From Lachnospiraceae bacterium XPB1003 (GTDB lineage Bacteria > Bacillota > Clostridia > Lachnospirales > Lachnospiraceae), in assembly GCA_900102065.1 (NCBI GenBank), contig FMVK01000008.1, positions 62,001-126,000 of the forward strand: DNA of 64,000 bases. Reading direction: 5' to 3'. The translations under genes and the position numbers were made by a program. A model generated the notes under the pieces. The model was not told where the DNA came from. It made no database searches and was given only the letters and a program-made list of their open reading frames with translations. Positions 26,544 through 37,201 of this stretch are shown one piece after another. Within the stretch, counting starts at the first letter, position 1; each line of letters begins with the position of its first letter.

Positions 26544-28145
26544 CTATTCCCGCTTGCCTCCCGTACGGTAATCCCTGGGTGTACAATCCTGAGTCTTCTT
26601 GAAAAGGAAACTGAAGTAATGCGGGTCCTTGTATCCTACTTCAAGAGCGATATCACCGGACTTTCTATCTGTGGTACGAAGCAGCATCTTGGCTTTATCC
26701 ATACGTCTGGAAGTCACATATTCCACGAAGGTACATTTCATTTCCTGACTGAATACCGCAGAAAAATAATTCGGGCTTATATTAACTTCCTTAGCCACCT
26801 GATTCAGCGACAGATCCTCATCCGTGTAATGTCTGTCGATATAAGCTATAGCCTGTCCCATCACATCACGGTACTGATTAGCGGTACTCTTCATCCTGAG
26901 CTTAACCGCATGTATCAGTATCTCAGTCAGATAATATTTCAGTTCTTTTTCCGTAACGGGCTTTTCTATCATATCGAGACAGTCCAGCCCCTCAAGGAAT
27001 TTTTCCTTGGTTACACCCAGATTGCCCACATATTCCGTAGCCGTAAAACGTGCGCTCAGCATCAGATACTGACAGAACATATGAGAATTGAGAGCACTCT
27101 TTATATCTATGAGAAATTCACTTACAAAATTCGGTATCTCTTCGGGCGCAGCCGTACTCATAACCTTGATGAGTATATTCGGATTAAACTTTGCGGCATC
27201 CACATCATCTATTCCGCTTGCGGAGCTGACACTTCCGCTCCCGACAGTTCTTTCCGTCAGTATATGCGTCTCCTGCTGTATATATCTGTAGGCCCACAGT
27301 CTTGATACTTCCTCGAAACATCCCGGCAACGAGCTCAGTCTTTCCACAGGTCCTGCCACAGCAACATACCATGCGCCGTGTCTGTCTGCCCCGGCATATC
27401 CGCTCTCTACCGCCGCAATACATTCCTGTATATAGCTGTCCATATGATCCGCATCACCTTTGATAAGGACCATATATGTATTTATATTCCATCTGATGAG
27501 TACATACTCTCTTCTCTTCATGAAGAAGCCCAGTATGTTTTCGCTTATCCTTGCATCCGCATCGGTATATTTTTCCTCCAATGCCGAGAAGAAAGCGATG
27601 GCGTATCCCGATGCGCTCATATCCAGCTCCAGCTTCGCCGCTTCCTCGTAGATCTGCTGCACGGAAAGTCTGCCTGCCACAACCTTTTCGATAAAACGAC
27701 GTCTGGCAAACTGTTCGTATTCCTGAGAATCCTGACGATATGCATCCTGGTCACCGCTTTCTGCCTGTTCCTGCTCTATCTTCTCCCTTGTCTCATCAAG
27801 AACCTTAACAAGCGCAGCCTTGGTAATAGGCTTGAGCAGATACTGTTCGGCACCTATCTCCACAGCCTGACGGGCATATTCAAAATCATCATATCCAGAG
27901 ATTATTATTATCCTGATATCCGGAAATTCTTTTAAGACTAATTTACTCAGAGAGAGACCGTCCATGAAAGGCATACGGATGTCAGTGATAAGCACATCCG
28001 GCCTGGCAGTGCGAATAAGGGGAAGCGCCATCTCCCCGTCTGACGCTTCCCCTGCAAATGTATAACCGCACGCTTCCCAAGGCACCGAACTTTTAAGTGT
28101 CTCGCGGATAGTGCTTTCATCTTCAACCAGAAAAACCCTGATCAT
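26544..28145 (-). CDS. YesN-type response regulator (receiver plus AraC helix-turn-helix)
   Basis: Cytoplasmic transcription factor, 533 residues. Residues 1-120 form a receiver with the acidic pair near the start (LVEDEST), the phosphoacceptor Asp in DVLITDIRMPFMDG and the Lys of YLLKPI. A long middle region of about 290 residues is typical for YesN proteins. The C-terminal 100 residues are a double AraC HTH (LSLNQVAKEVNISPNYFSAV; SGDIALEVGYKDPHYFSFLF). First gene of the sensor operon, 15 bases after rpoD, so read-through from the sigma-factor gene is possible. Targets are probably the nearby sugar genes. Confidence 0.92.
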   Translation of the reverse strand: MIRVFLVEDESTIRETLKSSVPWEACGYTFAGEASDGEMALPLIRTARPDVLITDIRMPFMDGLSLSKLVLKEFPDIRIIIISGYDDFEYARQAVEIGAEQYLLKPITKAALVKVLDETREKIEQEQAESGDQDAYRQDSQEYEQFARRRFIEKVVAGRLSVQQIYEEAAKLELDMSASGYAIAFFSALEEKYTDADARISENILGFFMKRREYVLIRWNINTYMVLIKGDADHMDSYIQECIAAVESGYAGADRHGAWYVAVAGPVERLSSLPGCFEEVSRLWAYRYIQQETHILTERTVGSGSVSSASGIDDVDAAKFNPNILIKVMSTAAPEEIPNFVSEFLIDIKSALNSHMFCQYLMLSARFTATEYVGNLGVTKEKFLEGLDCLDMIEKPVTEKELKYYLTEILIHAVKLRMKSTANQYRDVMGQAIAYIDRHYTDEDLSLNQVAKEVNISPNYFSAVFSQEMKCTFVEYVTSRRMDKAKMLLRTTDRKSGDIALEVGYKDPHYFSFLFKKTQDCTPRDYRTGGKRE

Positions 28146-28160
28146 CCCTAGTCCCTAAAA

Positions 28161-29477
28161 TCAAATGAAACCATCTAACTTCTTAAGTCTCGAAGGAAGC
28201 TTAAGCTTCTTGATGGCGCGGGCTTCGATCTGTCTGATACGTTCTCTTGTAACCGAGAACTTCTTGCCCACTTCTTCGAGAGTCTGAGGCTGGCCGTCAC
28301 GAAGACCGTATCTGAGGATGAGAACTTCTCTCTCACGGTCATCAAGAGCCTGCATCTGCTCCATGATCTGCTGACGCAGCATCATCTTGGCAGCTGCCTC
28401 CTCGGGTGCGATGGTAGCCTTGTCATCAACCATATCTCCGATGGTGGTATCCTCTTCTTCACCCACAGGGGTCTCAAGAGAGATAGGCTCTGCGGAGATC
28501 CTGGTGATCTCCTGTACCTTTGCCTCATCCATATCGGCACGCTCAGCCACTTCCTTGGTGGTCGGTTCACGACCGAGCTCACTGGTAAGTGTTCTTCTGA
28601 TACGAACTATACGGTTGATGTTCTCAACCATATGTACCGGAAGTCTGATGGTCCTTGCCTGGTCAGCAATGGATCTTGTTATAGCCTGACGTATCCACCA
28701 TGTTGCATATGTGGAGAACTTATATCCCTTATGGTAATCGAACTTATCTACAGCACGCATGAGTCCGAGGTTACCTTCCTGGATAACATCAAGGAAAGAC
28801 ATACCTCTTCCAAGATAGTGCTTGGCATTGCTGACTACGAGACGAAGGTTTGCGCTGGTGAGATGATCAACAGCATCCTTTGCATCGGAGATAGCTTTCT
28901 TATTACTACGAAGCTTCTTCTGGATAGCATTCTTCTCCTTAGCTTCTTTTTCCTTCTCCTTAGCGTTCTTGGCCTTCTTAGTGGGATTCTTAAGCTCCGC
29001 AAGTCTGGCCTCAAGCTTCTCGTTTTCTGCTTCCGCAGCCTTACCGAGCTCTATGCGCTTTGCAAGCTCGATCTCCTCATCCATGCTAAGGAGGTCAACA
29101 CTACCGATCTCCTTTAAGTACATATGCACGGAATCGGCCATTCCGACACTGTCATCTCCGAGGTCCTTATCAAGATCCTTGTCGAGATCCTCGATCTCTT
29201 TCTCGATCTTCTCGCTTTCCTCGTCGATCTCATCAAGTTCCTCGGCAGTAGCATCATCAAGATCCGTACCTGCTGTCTCGTCATCCTCTGACATGGAACT
29301 TAAAACTATTCCGTTCTTATCAAGCGCATTCCATATGATGTCGAATTCTTCTTCCGACAGTTCATACTTGGAGAACATATCGATAACATCCTGATATGCG
29401 GTTACGCCCTTCTTCTTGGAACTCTTGATAAATTTATCAAGTTCCTCTTCAAACTGCTTCTTTGTCTTGTCATCCAT
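28161..29477 (-). CDS. rpoD: Primary RNA polymerase sigma factor RpoD/SigA with a charged insert
   Basis: Housekeeping sigma factor, 438 residues. Region 1.2 ([16 protein letters not shown]), region 2 ([30 protein letters not shown]), region 3 and region 4 ([20 protein letters not shown]) are intact. Between regions 1.2 and 2.1 (about residues 148-205) there is a Lys/Glu-rich helical insert that usual Firmicute SigA proteins lack; an acidic stretch at 62-112 precedes it. The ATG has AAGGAAGG 11 bases upstream. No dnaG is adjacent, unlike the classic rpsU-dnaG-rpoD order; here the neighbours are a PurF homologue and the two-component genes. Confidence 0.96.
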   Translation of the reverse strand: MDDKTKKQFEEELDKFIKSSKKKGVTAYQDVIDMFSKYELSEEEFDIIWNALDKNGIVLSSMSEDDETAGTDLDDATAEELDEIDEESEKIEKEIEDLDKDLDKDLGDDSVGMADSVHMYLKEIGSVDLLSMDEEIELAKRIELGKAAEAENEKLEARLAELKNPTKKAKNAKEKEKEAKEKNAIQKKLRSNKKAISDAKDAVDHLTSANLRLVVSNAKHYLGRGMSFLDVIQEGNLGLMRAVDKFDYHKGYKFSTYATWWIRQAITRSIADQARTIRLPVHMVENINRIVRIRRTLTSELGREPTTKEVAERADMDEAKVQEITRISAEPISLETPVGEEEDTTIGDMVDDKATIAPEEAAAKMMLRQQIMEQMQALDDREREVLILRYGLRDGQPQTLEEVGKKFSVTRERIRQIEARAIKKLKLPSRLKKLDGFI

Positions 29478-29524
29478 GGTCTGTAACTATCCTTCCTTGT
29501 TCTGACAACTTTCGTGAGGGAATC

Positions 29525-30937
29525 TTATTCCTTACCGTTCCAGCAGTATGTGCATACCTTGCACTGCGGCAGACCGATCGAACTGATCATATCGTCAAGC
29601 CTCTGATACTGCAGGGTATCGAATCCCTGCCTCTTGCAGATCTCTGCAACCATTCGCTTGTAACAAACATGGTCAGGATTGCTGTAGTCCTCAAGTTTCT
29701 CCACATCTTTGTCGCCTTCCCATTCGTGGATTACACGTCTGGCGATAAGATCCATCACGGATCTTGAGCGTGAGAAATTAAGATACTTACATGCAAAAGT
29801 GATCGGCGGTGAAGCAACGCGTACATGCACTTTTTCGGCACCGCTGTTATATAAATACTTGATCGTGTCACGCAGCTGTGTACCTCTTACGATCGAATCA
29901 TCGATCAATGCGATCCGGTTATTGCGGATCAAATCATCAACGGGTACAAGCTTCATTCTCGCGATCATCTCACGAACACTCTGATTCGTCGGCATGAACG
30001 ATCTGGGCCATGTCGGCGTATATTTGATGAAAGGCCTTGAAAAAGGAACCTTTGACTCATTTGCATAACCTATAGCATGGGCAGTACCGGAATCCGGGAC
30101 TCCCGCAACGCAGTCTATCTCGGACGCTGTAGTCTCATCGCGTCTCGCTATGGATGCACCGTTGTTGTAGCGCATCTTCTCAACACTTATTCCCTCGTAT
30201 ACAGAGTTGGGATAGCCGTAGTAAACCCAGAGAAACGCACATATCCTCATTTCCGTACCGGGCTCTCTGATCTGCTCGATACCGTCCGGAGTCATGAATA
30301 CTATCTCTCCGGGGCCCAGCTCCTTATAATCCTTATATCCGAGATTCACATAAGCGAAGCTCTCGAAAGATGCACAGTATGCACCTTCCTTGTGTCCTAT
30401 GCGAAGCGGTGTCCTTCCGAGAGGATCACGGGCTGCATATACACCTTCCTTCGTTAATACAAGGAGTGTCAGCGAACCGTCTATCTTCTCCTGCGCATAT
30501 CTGATACCGTCTGCGATGGTATCCTGCTGATTTATCAGGGATGCTACAAGTTCCGTAGCATTGACTTCCTCGGAACTCATTACCTGAAACTGTGAATGAC
30601 CTGATTTATATGCCTCTTTGATCAGCTCGTCCATGTTGTTGATCTTGCTGACTGTGGCAACGGCAAATGTGCCGAGATGTGACTGTACAAGAATGGGCTG
30701 CGGCTCATAATCGGATATACATCCTATGCCCAGATGGCCCTTCATCGATTCCATATCATCTTCGAACTTCGTCCTGAAGGGAGTGTTCTCTATATTATGA
30801 ATGGCTCTTGAAAAACCTTCTCTTCCGTATACTACCATTCCGCCTCTTCTTGTTCCGAGATGAGAATGATAATCAATACCGAAAAAGAGGTCTATTGATG
30901 CATTGTCTTTTGAAGCTACACCGAATATCCCGCTCAT
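29525..30937 (-). CDS. PurF-like amidophosphoribosyltransferase homologue lacking the catalytic N-terminal Cys
   Basis: 470-residue homologue of glutamine PRPP amidotransferase, the first enzyme of purine synthesis. The phosphoribosyltransferase half is intact, with the PRPP loop ALIDDSIVRGTQ and the family segment VPDSGTAHAIGYA; the C-terminal cysteines (CKVCTYC and an upstream Cys) resemble the Fe-S ligands of the Bacillus enzyme. The N-terminal glutaminase domain, however, begins MSGIFG where active enzymes expose Cys after Met removal (MCGIFG type), so glutamine hydrolysis should be lost. It may use ammonia or be a regulatory paralogue. No other pur genes are close. Confidence 0.85.
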   Translation of the reverse strand: MSGIFGVASKDNASIDLFFGIDYHSHLGTRRGGMVVYGREGFSRAIHNIENTPFRTKFEDDMESMKGHLGIGCISDYEPQPILVQSHLGTFAVATVSKINNMDELIKEAYKSGHSQFQVMSSEEVNATELVASLINQQDTIADGIRYAQEKIDGSLTLLVLTKEGVYAARDPLGRTPLRIGHKEGAYCASFESFAYVNLGYKDYKELGPGEIVFMTPDGIEQIREPGTEMRICAFLWVYYGYPNSVYEGISVEKMRYNNGASIARRDETTASEIDCVAGVPDSGTAHAIGYANESKVPFSRPFIKYTPTWPRSFMPTNQSVREMIARMKLVPVDDLIRNNRIALIDDSIVRGTQLRDTIKYLYNSGAEKVHVRVASPPITFACKYLNFSRSRSVMDLIARRVIHEWEGDKDVEKLEDYSNPDHVCYKRMVAEICKRQGFDTLQYQRLDDMISSIGLPQCKVCTYCWNGKE

Positions 30938-31252
30938 GGATACCGCATCCTTTCTGCTGCTTATGCTGCTTTCCGTATTCTTTTAACGCTAACCGCCCCT
31001 GCAAAAAACACGGAATTCATTATAACATATTCTCCCCGGGGATGTGCAAGGTATAATTAAAAAAACCCGACAGATTTCTCCGTCAAACTTTACAGCCGTT
31101 CCGTAAGCCGTTACTTCCGCGACAACTCCCACCTTTTCTCATGGTATTTATATATGGTATAATCGCTTCGTCATTCTTAAATTCAACATGATCTCATTTG
31201 AAAGAACATAATTCACTTTCTTCTTTCGGATGATTCCTTGCGGAGGTGTAAA
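30938..31252. other. Intergenic control region between the PurF-like gene and the zinc-ribbon gene
   Basis: 315 bases without a supported gene. On the minus strand TATAAT (31019-31024) with a TTGCAC about 19 bases upstream may drive the PurF-like gene. On the plus strand a TATAAT around 31158 precedes the zinc-ribbon gene. A minus-strand hairpin GACGGA/TCTGTC followed by GGG and seven T (about 31064-31088) lies upstream of the purF promoter. Confidence 0.45.
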
Positions 31253-31945
31253 ATGAGTGCAGCTAAGATCATACGTTGTTCGGCATGTAATGCCGCATTA
31301 GACGTAGAGATGAACCGTGCATATATCTTCTGTAAATATTGCGGATGCAAGAATGTTATAGAAGATGAGCAGATAAAAACAAATATCAATGTTCAGGGCG
31401 TTACTTTTTCAGCAAAAACGGACACCGACAGTATCATCTCATCAGCCCAGTATGCCATCACCATGAAACAGTATGACAAGGCCAACGAACTGATAATGGC
31501 ATCGATCTTAAGCGGAACAGATGATTACAGGATATATTCGCTCAGAGTACAGATCGATCTCCTTACCGATGATAACAGATCACTCTTTCAGACTCTTGAT
31601 GTCCTTCGCCGACTCGAAGCCAATCAGGGACCGAACAGAGAAGTTACCAATGAGATAAACCGACTGATGCACTTCAGAGGCATGAACGGTGTTACCATCC
31701 TGCATAATGCCACATTCAACGAACAGATGGATTACGTGGTTTACTGTGTTGAACACGGCAGTGATGTCAACTGTGTTGCCGGCATGAACCGGGTAACTCC
31801 CATTTCGATCATGTTTGTCCATGTATCATCTTCGCTTTGTGGCATAGACGGTACTCCTTTCGTTCACAACAAAGAAAAAGTTAAAGCCATCAGGCGCTAT
31901 CTCATGCAGCATGGTGCCAGAGACAGTTTCCGACTCGGTTACTAA
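31253..31945 (+). CDS. Zinc-ribbon protein with C-terminal ankyrin-like repeats
   Basis: Cytoplasmic protein of 230 residues from ATG 31253, preceded by GGAGGT. Residues 7-40 are a zinc ribbon (CSACNAAL ... CKYCGCKN). A helical middle part (YAITMKQYDKANELIMASIL) looks TPR-like. The C-terminal 75 residues resemble two ankyrin units: GVTILHNATFNEQMDYVVYC and NRVTPISIMFV, ending with AIRRYLMQHGA. Both ends are protein- or nucleic-acid-binding modules, so an adaptor role is plausible, but no partner is evident. It faces groEL across a bidirectional terminator. Confidence 0.75.
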   Translation: MSAAKIIRCSACNAALDVEMNRAYIFCKYCGCKNVIEDEQIKTNINVQGVTFSAKTDTDSIISSAQYAITMKQYDKANELIMASILSGTDDYRIYSLRVQIDLLTDDNRSLFQTLDVLRRLEANQGPNREVTNEINRLMHFRGMNGVTILHNATFNEQMDYVVYCVEHGSDVNCVAGMNRVTPISIMFVHVSSSLCGIDGTPFVHNKEKVKAIRRYLMQHGARDSFRLGY

Positions 31946-31962
31946 AAAAACAAAGTAAAAAA

Positions 31963-31990
31963 GCTCCGGCGAAAGCCGGAGCCTTATTAT
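31963..31990. terminator. Bidirectional terminator between zinc-ribbon gene and groEL
   Basis: Perfect 8-bp GC-rich stem GCTCCGGC/GCCGGAGC with a GAAA tetraloop, A-tract on one side and CTTATTATTTT on the other. It can end both convergent transcripts. Confidence 0.85.
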
Positions 31991-32010
31991 TTTACAACCT
32001 TGTTGCAGGA

Positions 32011-33926
<1,916 letters not shown>

Positions 33927-33984
33927 GATCTTTGCCTCCTTAGTCATAGATTAACGATCTATTCTGATCTTTCCTTTTCATCTA

Positions 33985-34011
33985 TCAGCACTCGCTTGCT
34001 CCGAGTGCTAA
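33985..34011 (-). promoter_or_regulatory. CIRCE operator (HrcA-binding) of groESL
   Basis: Inverted repeat TTAGCACTC-N9-GAGTGCTGA on the minus strand, one base from the consensus. It lies between the promoter and groES, where the repressor HrcA blocks transcription until heat stress. Confidence 0.95.
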
Positions 34012-34022
34012 CTACAAGAAAT

Positions 34023-34051
34023 AATATAATTTTTTCTATTTTCATTTTCAA
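34023..34051 (-). promoter_or_regulatory. groESL promoter
   Basis: TTGAAA (34046-34051), 17-base spacer and TATATT (34023-34028) on the minus strand, directly upstream of CIRCE. Confidence 0.8.
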
Positions 34052-34186
34052 TGGGCAGTTTGCACAAATGCCCCTTGATTTCGTTGGTAATAATGTCAGT
34101 TCTTTGAAAAATACAAAACGAGCTCTTCGCAATCCCCCTTTTTTATTTAAATTTGCGACCTTTAGTGTTACTATATATTTACTATT

Positions 34187-35332
34187 ATGAAAGACAAACG
34201 CAGATCTACGGATAACTTCAAACACTATGTCAACGAACTGCAGAAAGGAAACAGTTTTTTTTCTGCTGAGATCATCTTTTCCAAATCAGTGCTTGTTTTT
34301 GCCTTCATAGACGCCGTTAAGGCGCTTCTGTTTTTAATGGCAAATTCCCTCTATATGATGATCGTGTACGGTCTGACATGTGTACTTCTCATTACAGTCG
34401 CTCACGGCAGGATCAAAAAAGGCCACCATCTGAGCGTCATCATGATAGTACTCCTTGAGATATCGGTAATGTCTGTGATCACCACCATTTTCGTCGGATG
34501 GGATACGGGATTTTCGAATCTCCTGTTTGCATGCATCACGGCATCATTTTACTTTCCCCTTGTTGTTAAGACGGAAAAGCGTAATATGCTTTCGCTTTGC
34601 TTCTGCATACTTATACTGTTATGTTATTTCGTTTGTTACCTTCTTACCAGTATTCTGATCCCCATCACGCCCTTGAGCAGATCGTGGACCATATTCTTCT
34701 TTATATTCAATACACTTCTAAGCATGGCTCTTATGGTCGCTTTCTCATTCCTGTTCGTATGGGAGCTTATGAGCAAGCAGCGTATACTTCAACAGCAAAA
34801 CGATCAGCTTGATGAGCTTGCACACAAGGACCCCCTTACTCATCTTCTGAACAGACGCAGCATGAACGAGCTTATTGAGACTCATATGGATAATCTCAAG
34901 AAAACCGGCAAACGCTTCACCATCGTCCTGGGTGACATAGACAATTTCAAGAGCGTCAACGACACCTACGGTCACGAAGCCGGTGATATGGTACTGGTAG
35001 CTGTCAGTGAGATCATAAGCAGAAACGTGGGCCCTTCCGATCTTGTCAGCAGATGGGGCGGTGAAGAGATCCTCATCTTACTGAGCGACCCCCTTGAGGC
35101 AGCAACCCTTACCACGGATCGCATCCGCAAGCGTATCGATGAGAATATCGTATCCCATGAAGGACAGGATATTCATGTCAGCATGACCTTCGGTGCGGCA
35201 GAATCCATCCCCGGATTCCGCATCGAACATCTCATCCAGCAGGCTGACGATAAACTCTATTACGGAAAAAAGCACGGAAAGAATCAGGTGGTCACCGATC
35301 TTCCCGCAGACTTTGTCATCAAAAAGAAATAA
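34187..35332 (+). CDS. Membrane-bound GGDEF protein, probable diguanylate cyclase
   Basis: Predicted cyclic-di-GMP synthase of 381 residues. About six membrane helices fill residues 25-195, then a short coiled linker (QQQNDQLDELAHKDPLT) leads into the GGDEF domain. The active-site loop is RWGGEEI, with metal-binding Asp in VLGDIDNFKSVND. The product-inhibition site RxxD is absent: GPSD stands where Arg would be, so feedback control by c-di-GMP is not expected. No ribosome site precedes the ATG at 34187; a TATATT seven bases upstream fits a leaderless transcript. It is divergent from groESL. Confidence 0.88.
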   Translation: MKDKRRSTDNFKHYVNELQKGNSFFSAEIIFSKSVLVFAFIDAVKALLFLMANSLYMMIVYGLTCVLLITVAHGRIKKGHHLSVIMIVLLEISVMSVITTIFVGWDTGFSNLLFACITASFYFPLVVKTEKRNMLSLCFCILILLCYFVCYLLTSILIPITPLSRSWTIFFFIFNTLLSMALMVAFSFLFVWELMSKQRILQQQNDQLDELAHKDPLTHLLNRRSMNELIETHMDNLKKTGKRFTIVLGDIDNFKSVNDTYGHEAGDMVLVAVSEIISRNVGPSDLVSRWGGEEILILLSDPLEAATLTTDRIRKRIDENIVSHEGQDIHVSMTFGAAESIPGFRIEHLIQQADDKLYYGKKHGKNQVVTDLPADFVIKKK

Positions 35333-35398
35333 TCCCTGTTACAGTTGAAAAATGTGGATTTTTGTGCGAAACTAGTGAAGTTCGTGCAATACATGAAT

Positions 35399-35554
35399 AT
35401 GCGTGATTTCTCTTCATGGAGGTAGTTATTTGAAAGAAAACGCCGATGCGCTTTTCTTTCAAATAGAAATTGATGCGAATTTAACGCGCTCCGCGCACGC
35501 ATCAATTTCCCAATTCAGAGAAATCACATGCGTGATTTCTCTTCATGGAGGTAG
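35399..35554 (+). promoter_or_regulatory. Structured leader of the ABC-F gene: duplicated ribosome site and hairpins
   Basis: A 27-base segment that ends in CTTCATGGAGGTAG occurs twice (35399-35425 and 35528-35554). Between and over the copies are three inverted repeats: a 13-bp pair ATTTGAAAGAAAA/TTTTCTTTCAAAT (about 35427-35462), a 12-bp pair GAAATTGATGCG/CGCATCAATTTC (about 35466-35509) and a 10-bp pair GAGAAATCAC/GTGATTTCTC (35517-35540) just before the second GGAGGT. The last could hide the ABC-F ribosome site. Read as a translational or transcriptional attenuator, or as an inserted palindromic element. Confidence 0.6.
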
Positions 35555-35561
35555 AAAATGA
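35430..35561 (+). CDS. Upstream ORF (43 codons) overlapping the ABC-F start
   Basis: An open frame from TTG 35430, six bases behind the first GGAGGT copy, runs 43 codons and stops at a TGA that overlaps the ABC-F ATG (ATGA). Predicted peptide begins MKENADALFFQIEID and ends SLHGGRK. It crosses all three hairpins of the leader, so ribosomes reading it would open the structure and reinitiate at the ABC-F start. The peptide itself resembles nothing I know. Translation is inferred from ribosome site, length and overlap only. Confidence 0.5.
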   Translation: MKENADALFFQIEIDANLTRSAHASISQFREITCVISLHGGRK

Positions 35562-37198
35562 TAGAAGCAAATAATGTCACTTACCGCGTAGGAAAGAAAG
35601 CTCTTTTCGAAGAGGTTAATATCAAATTTACGGAAGGCAACTGTTACGGCCTCATCGGCGCAAACGGTGCCGGTAAATCCACATTTCTTAAGATCCTCTC
35701 CGGCGAGCTTGATACCACTAACGGTGAGATAATCATCACTCCCGGCCAGCGTATCTCAGTCCTCGAACAGGACCATTTCAAATATGATGAAAATACGGTA
35801 ACCGATACCGTTATCGCAGGCAATGCCCGCCTTTTTGAAGTAATGAAAGAAAAGGATGCGATCTATGCTAAGCCTGACTTCTCAGACGAAGACGGTATCC
35901 GTGCTTCCGAGCTCGAAGGCGAATTTGCAGAGATGAACGGATGGGAAGCAGAATCCGATGCCGCTACACTTTTAAACGGTCTCGGTATCCCTACCGAACT
36001 TCACACATCTCTTATGAAAGACTTAAACGGAAGCGAGAAGGTCAAGGTCCTTCTTGCCCGCGCACTCTTCGGTAACCCCGATATCCTGCTTCTCGACGAG
36101 CCTACCAACCATCTGGATATCGATGCCATCGAATGGCTTGAGGAATTCCTCATCAACTTTGAAAATACTGTCATCGTTGTCAGCCACGACAGATACTTCC
36201 TTAATAAAGTCTGCACCCAGACGGCTGATATCGACTACGGCAAGATCCAGCTCTATGCCGGCAACTACGATTTCTGGTACGAGTCCAGCCAGCTCCTCAT
36301 CAGACAGATGAAAGAAGCTAACAAGAAAAAGGAAGAGAAGATCAAGGAACTCCAGGAATTCATTTCCAGGTTCTCCGCCAACGCTTCCAAGTCAAAGCAG
36401 GCTACTTCCAGAAAGCGTGCACTCGAAAAGATCCAGCTTGATACTATCAAGCCTTCAAGCCGTAAGTATCCCTACATCGATTTCAGACCTGACAGAGAGA
36501 TCGGCAACGAAGTCCTTATGGTTGAAGATATCTGCCTTAAGGGTGAGGACGGAAACATGCTCCTCGACCACATCTCATTTACCATGGGTCACGAAGACAA
36601 GATCGCTTTCGTCGGTGCCAACGAACAGGCAAAGACAGCGCTCTTCAAGATCCTCATGGGCGAGATCAAACCGGATTCCGGTACCTACAAGTGGGGCGTT
36701 ACCACATCCCAGTCATACTTCCCCAAGGATAATACCAAGGAATTCGACAATGACTACACTATCACCGAATGGCTCATGGGCTATTCACCCGTTAAGGATG
36801 TTACTTATGTAAGAGGCTTCCTCGGACGTATGCTCTTCCCCGGTGAAGACGGCGTTAAGAAGGTTAAAGTTTTATCCGGTGGTGAGAAGGTCCGCTGCCT
36901 TCTTTCCAAGATGATGATAAGCGGTGCGAACTGCCTTATATTCGATGAACCCACTAACCATCTTGATATGGAATCCATCAGTTCCCTTAACGAAGGTGTT
37001 ATCAAATTCCCCGGAGTCGTGCTCTTTGCCTGCAGAGACCACCAGTTCACACAGACCTCTGCAAACCGCATCATAGAGATACTTCCCGACGGAACCATGA
37101 TCGATAAGATCACAACCTATGACGAATACCTCGCTAACGACGAGATGGCAAGAAAACGTACTGTATATCAGGCTCAGATAGAGGAAGACGAGAACTAA
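35558..37198 (+). CDS. ABC-F family ATPase (ribosome-associated type)
   Basis: Soluble protein of 546 residues with two ABC domains and no membrane part, the ABC-F class. Such proteins bind the ribosomal E site to rescue stalled ribosomes or give resistance to ribosome-targeting antibiotics. Domain 1 has GANGAGKST, the modified signature LNGSEKVKV and LLLDEPTNHLDID; the linker is Lys/Glu-rich (KKKEEKIKELQEF); domain 2 has LSGGEKVRC and IFDEPTNHLDME, but its Walker A is GANEQAKT, missing the usual Gly before Lys. Expression is probably controlled by the structured leader. The HAD gene follows after three bases. Whether it is a resistance or a housekeeping (YbiT/YkpA-like) member is unclear. 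Confidence 0.93.
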   Translation: MIEANNVTYRVGKKALFEEVNIKFTEGNCYGLIGANGAGKSTFLKILSGELDTTNGEIIITPGQRISVLEQDHFKYDENTVTDTVIAGNARLFEVMKEKDAIYAKPDFSDEDGIRASELEGEFAEMNGWEAESDAATLLNGLGIPTELHTSLMKDLNGSEKVKVLLARALFGNPDILLLDEPTNHLDIDAIEWLEEFLINFENTVIVVSHDRYFLNKVCTQTADIDYGKIQLYAGNYDFWYESSQLLIRQMKEANKKKEEKIKELQEFISRFSANASKSKQATSRKRALEKIQLDTIKPSSRKYPYIDFRPDREIGNEVLMVEDICLKGEDGNMLLDHISFTMGHEDKIAFVGANEQAKTALFKILMGEIKPDSGTYKWGVTTSQSYFPKDNTKEFDNDYTITEWLMGYSPVKDVTYVRGFLGRMLFPGEDGVKKVKVLSGGEKVRCLLSKMMISGANCLIFDEPTNHLDMESISSLNEGVIKFPGVVLFACRDHQFTQTSANRIIEILPDGTMIDKITTYDEYLANDEMARKRTVYQAQIEEDEN

Positions 37199-37201
37199 AA
37201 A

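Noticed and set aside
31060-31160. Minus-strand frame with codons resembling protein (VGVVAEVTAYGTAVKF) near a hairpin and T-run
   Set aside because: No credible start, runs into a terminator-like hairpin; could be a gene fragment or small RNA, but evidence is too thin.
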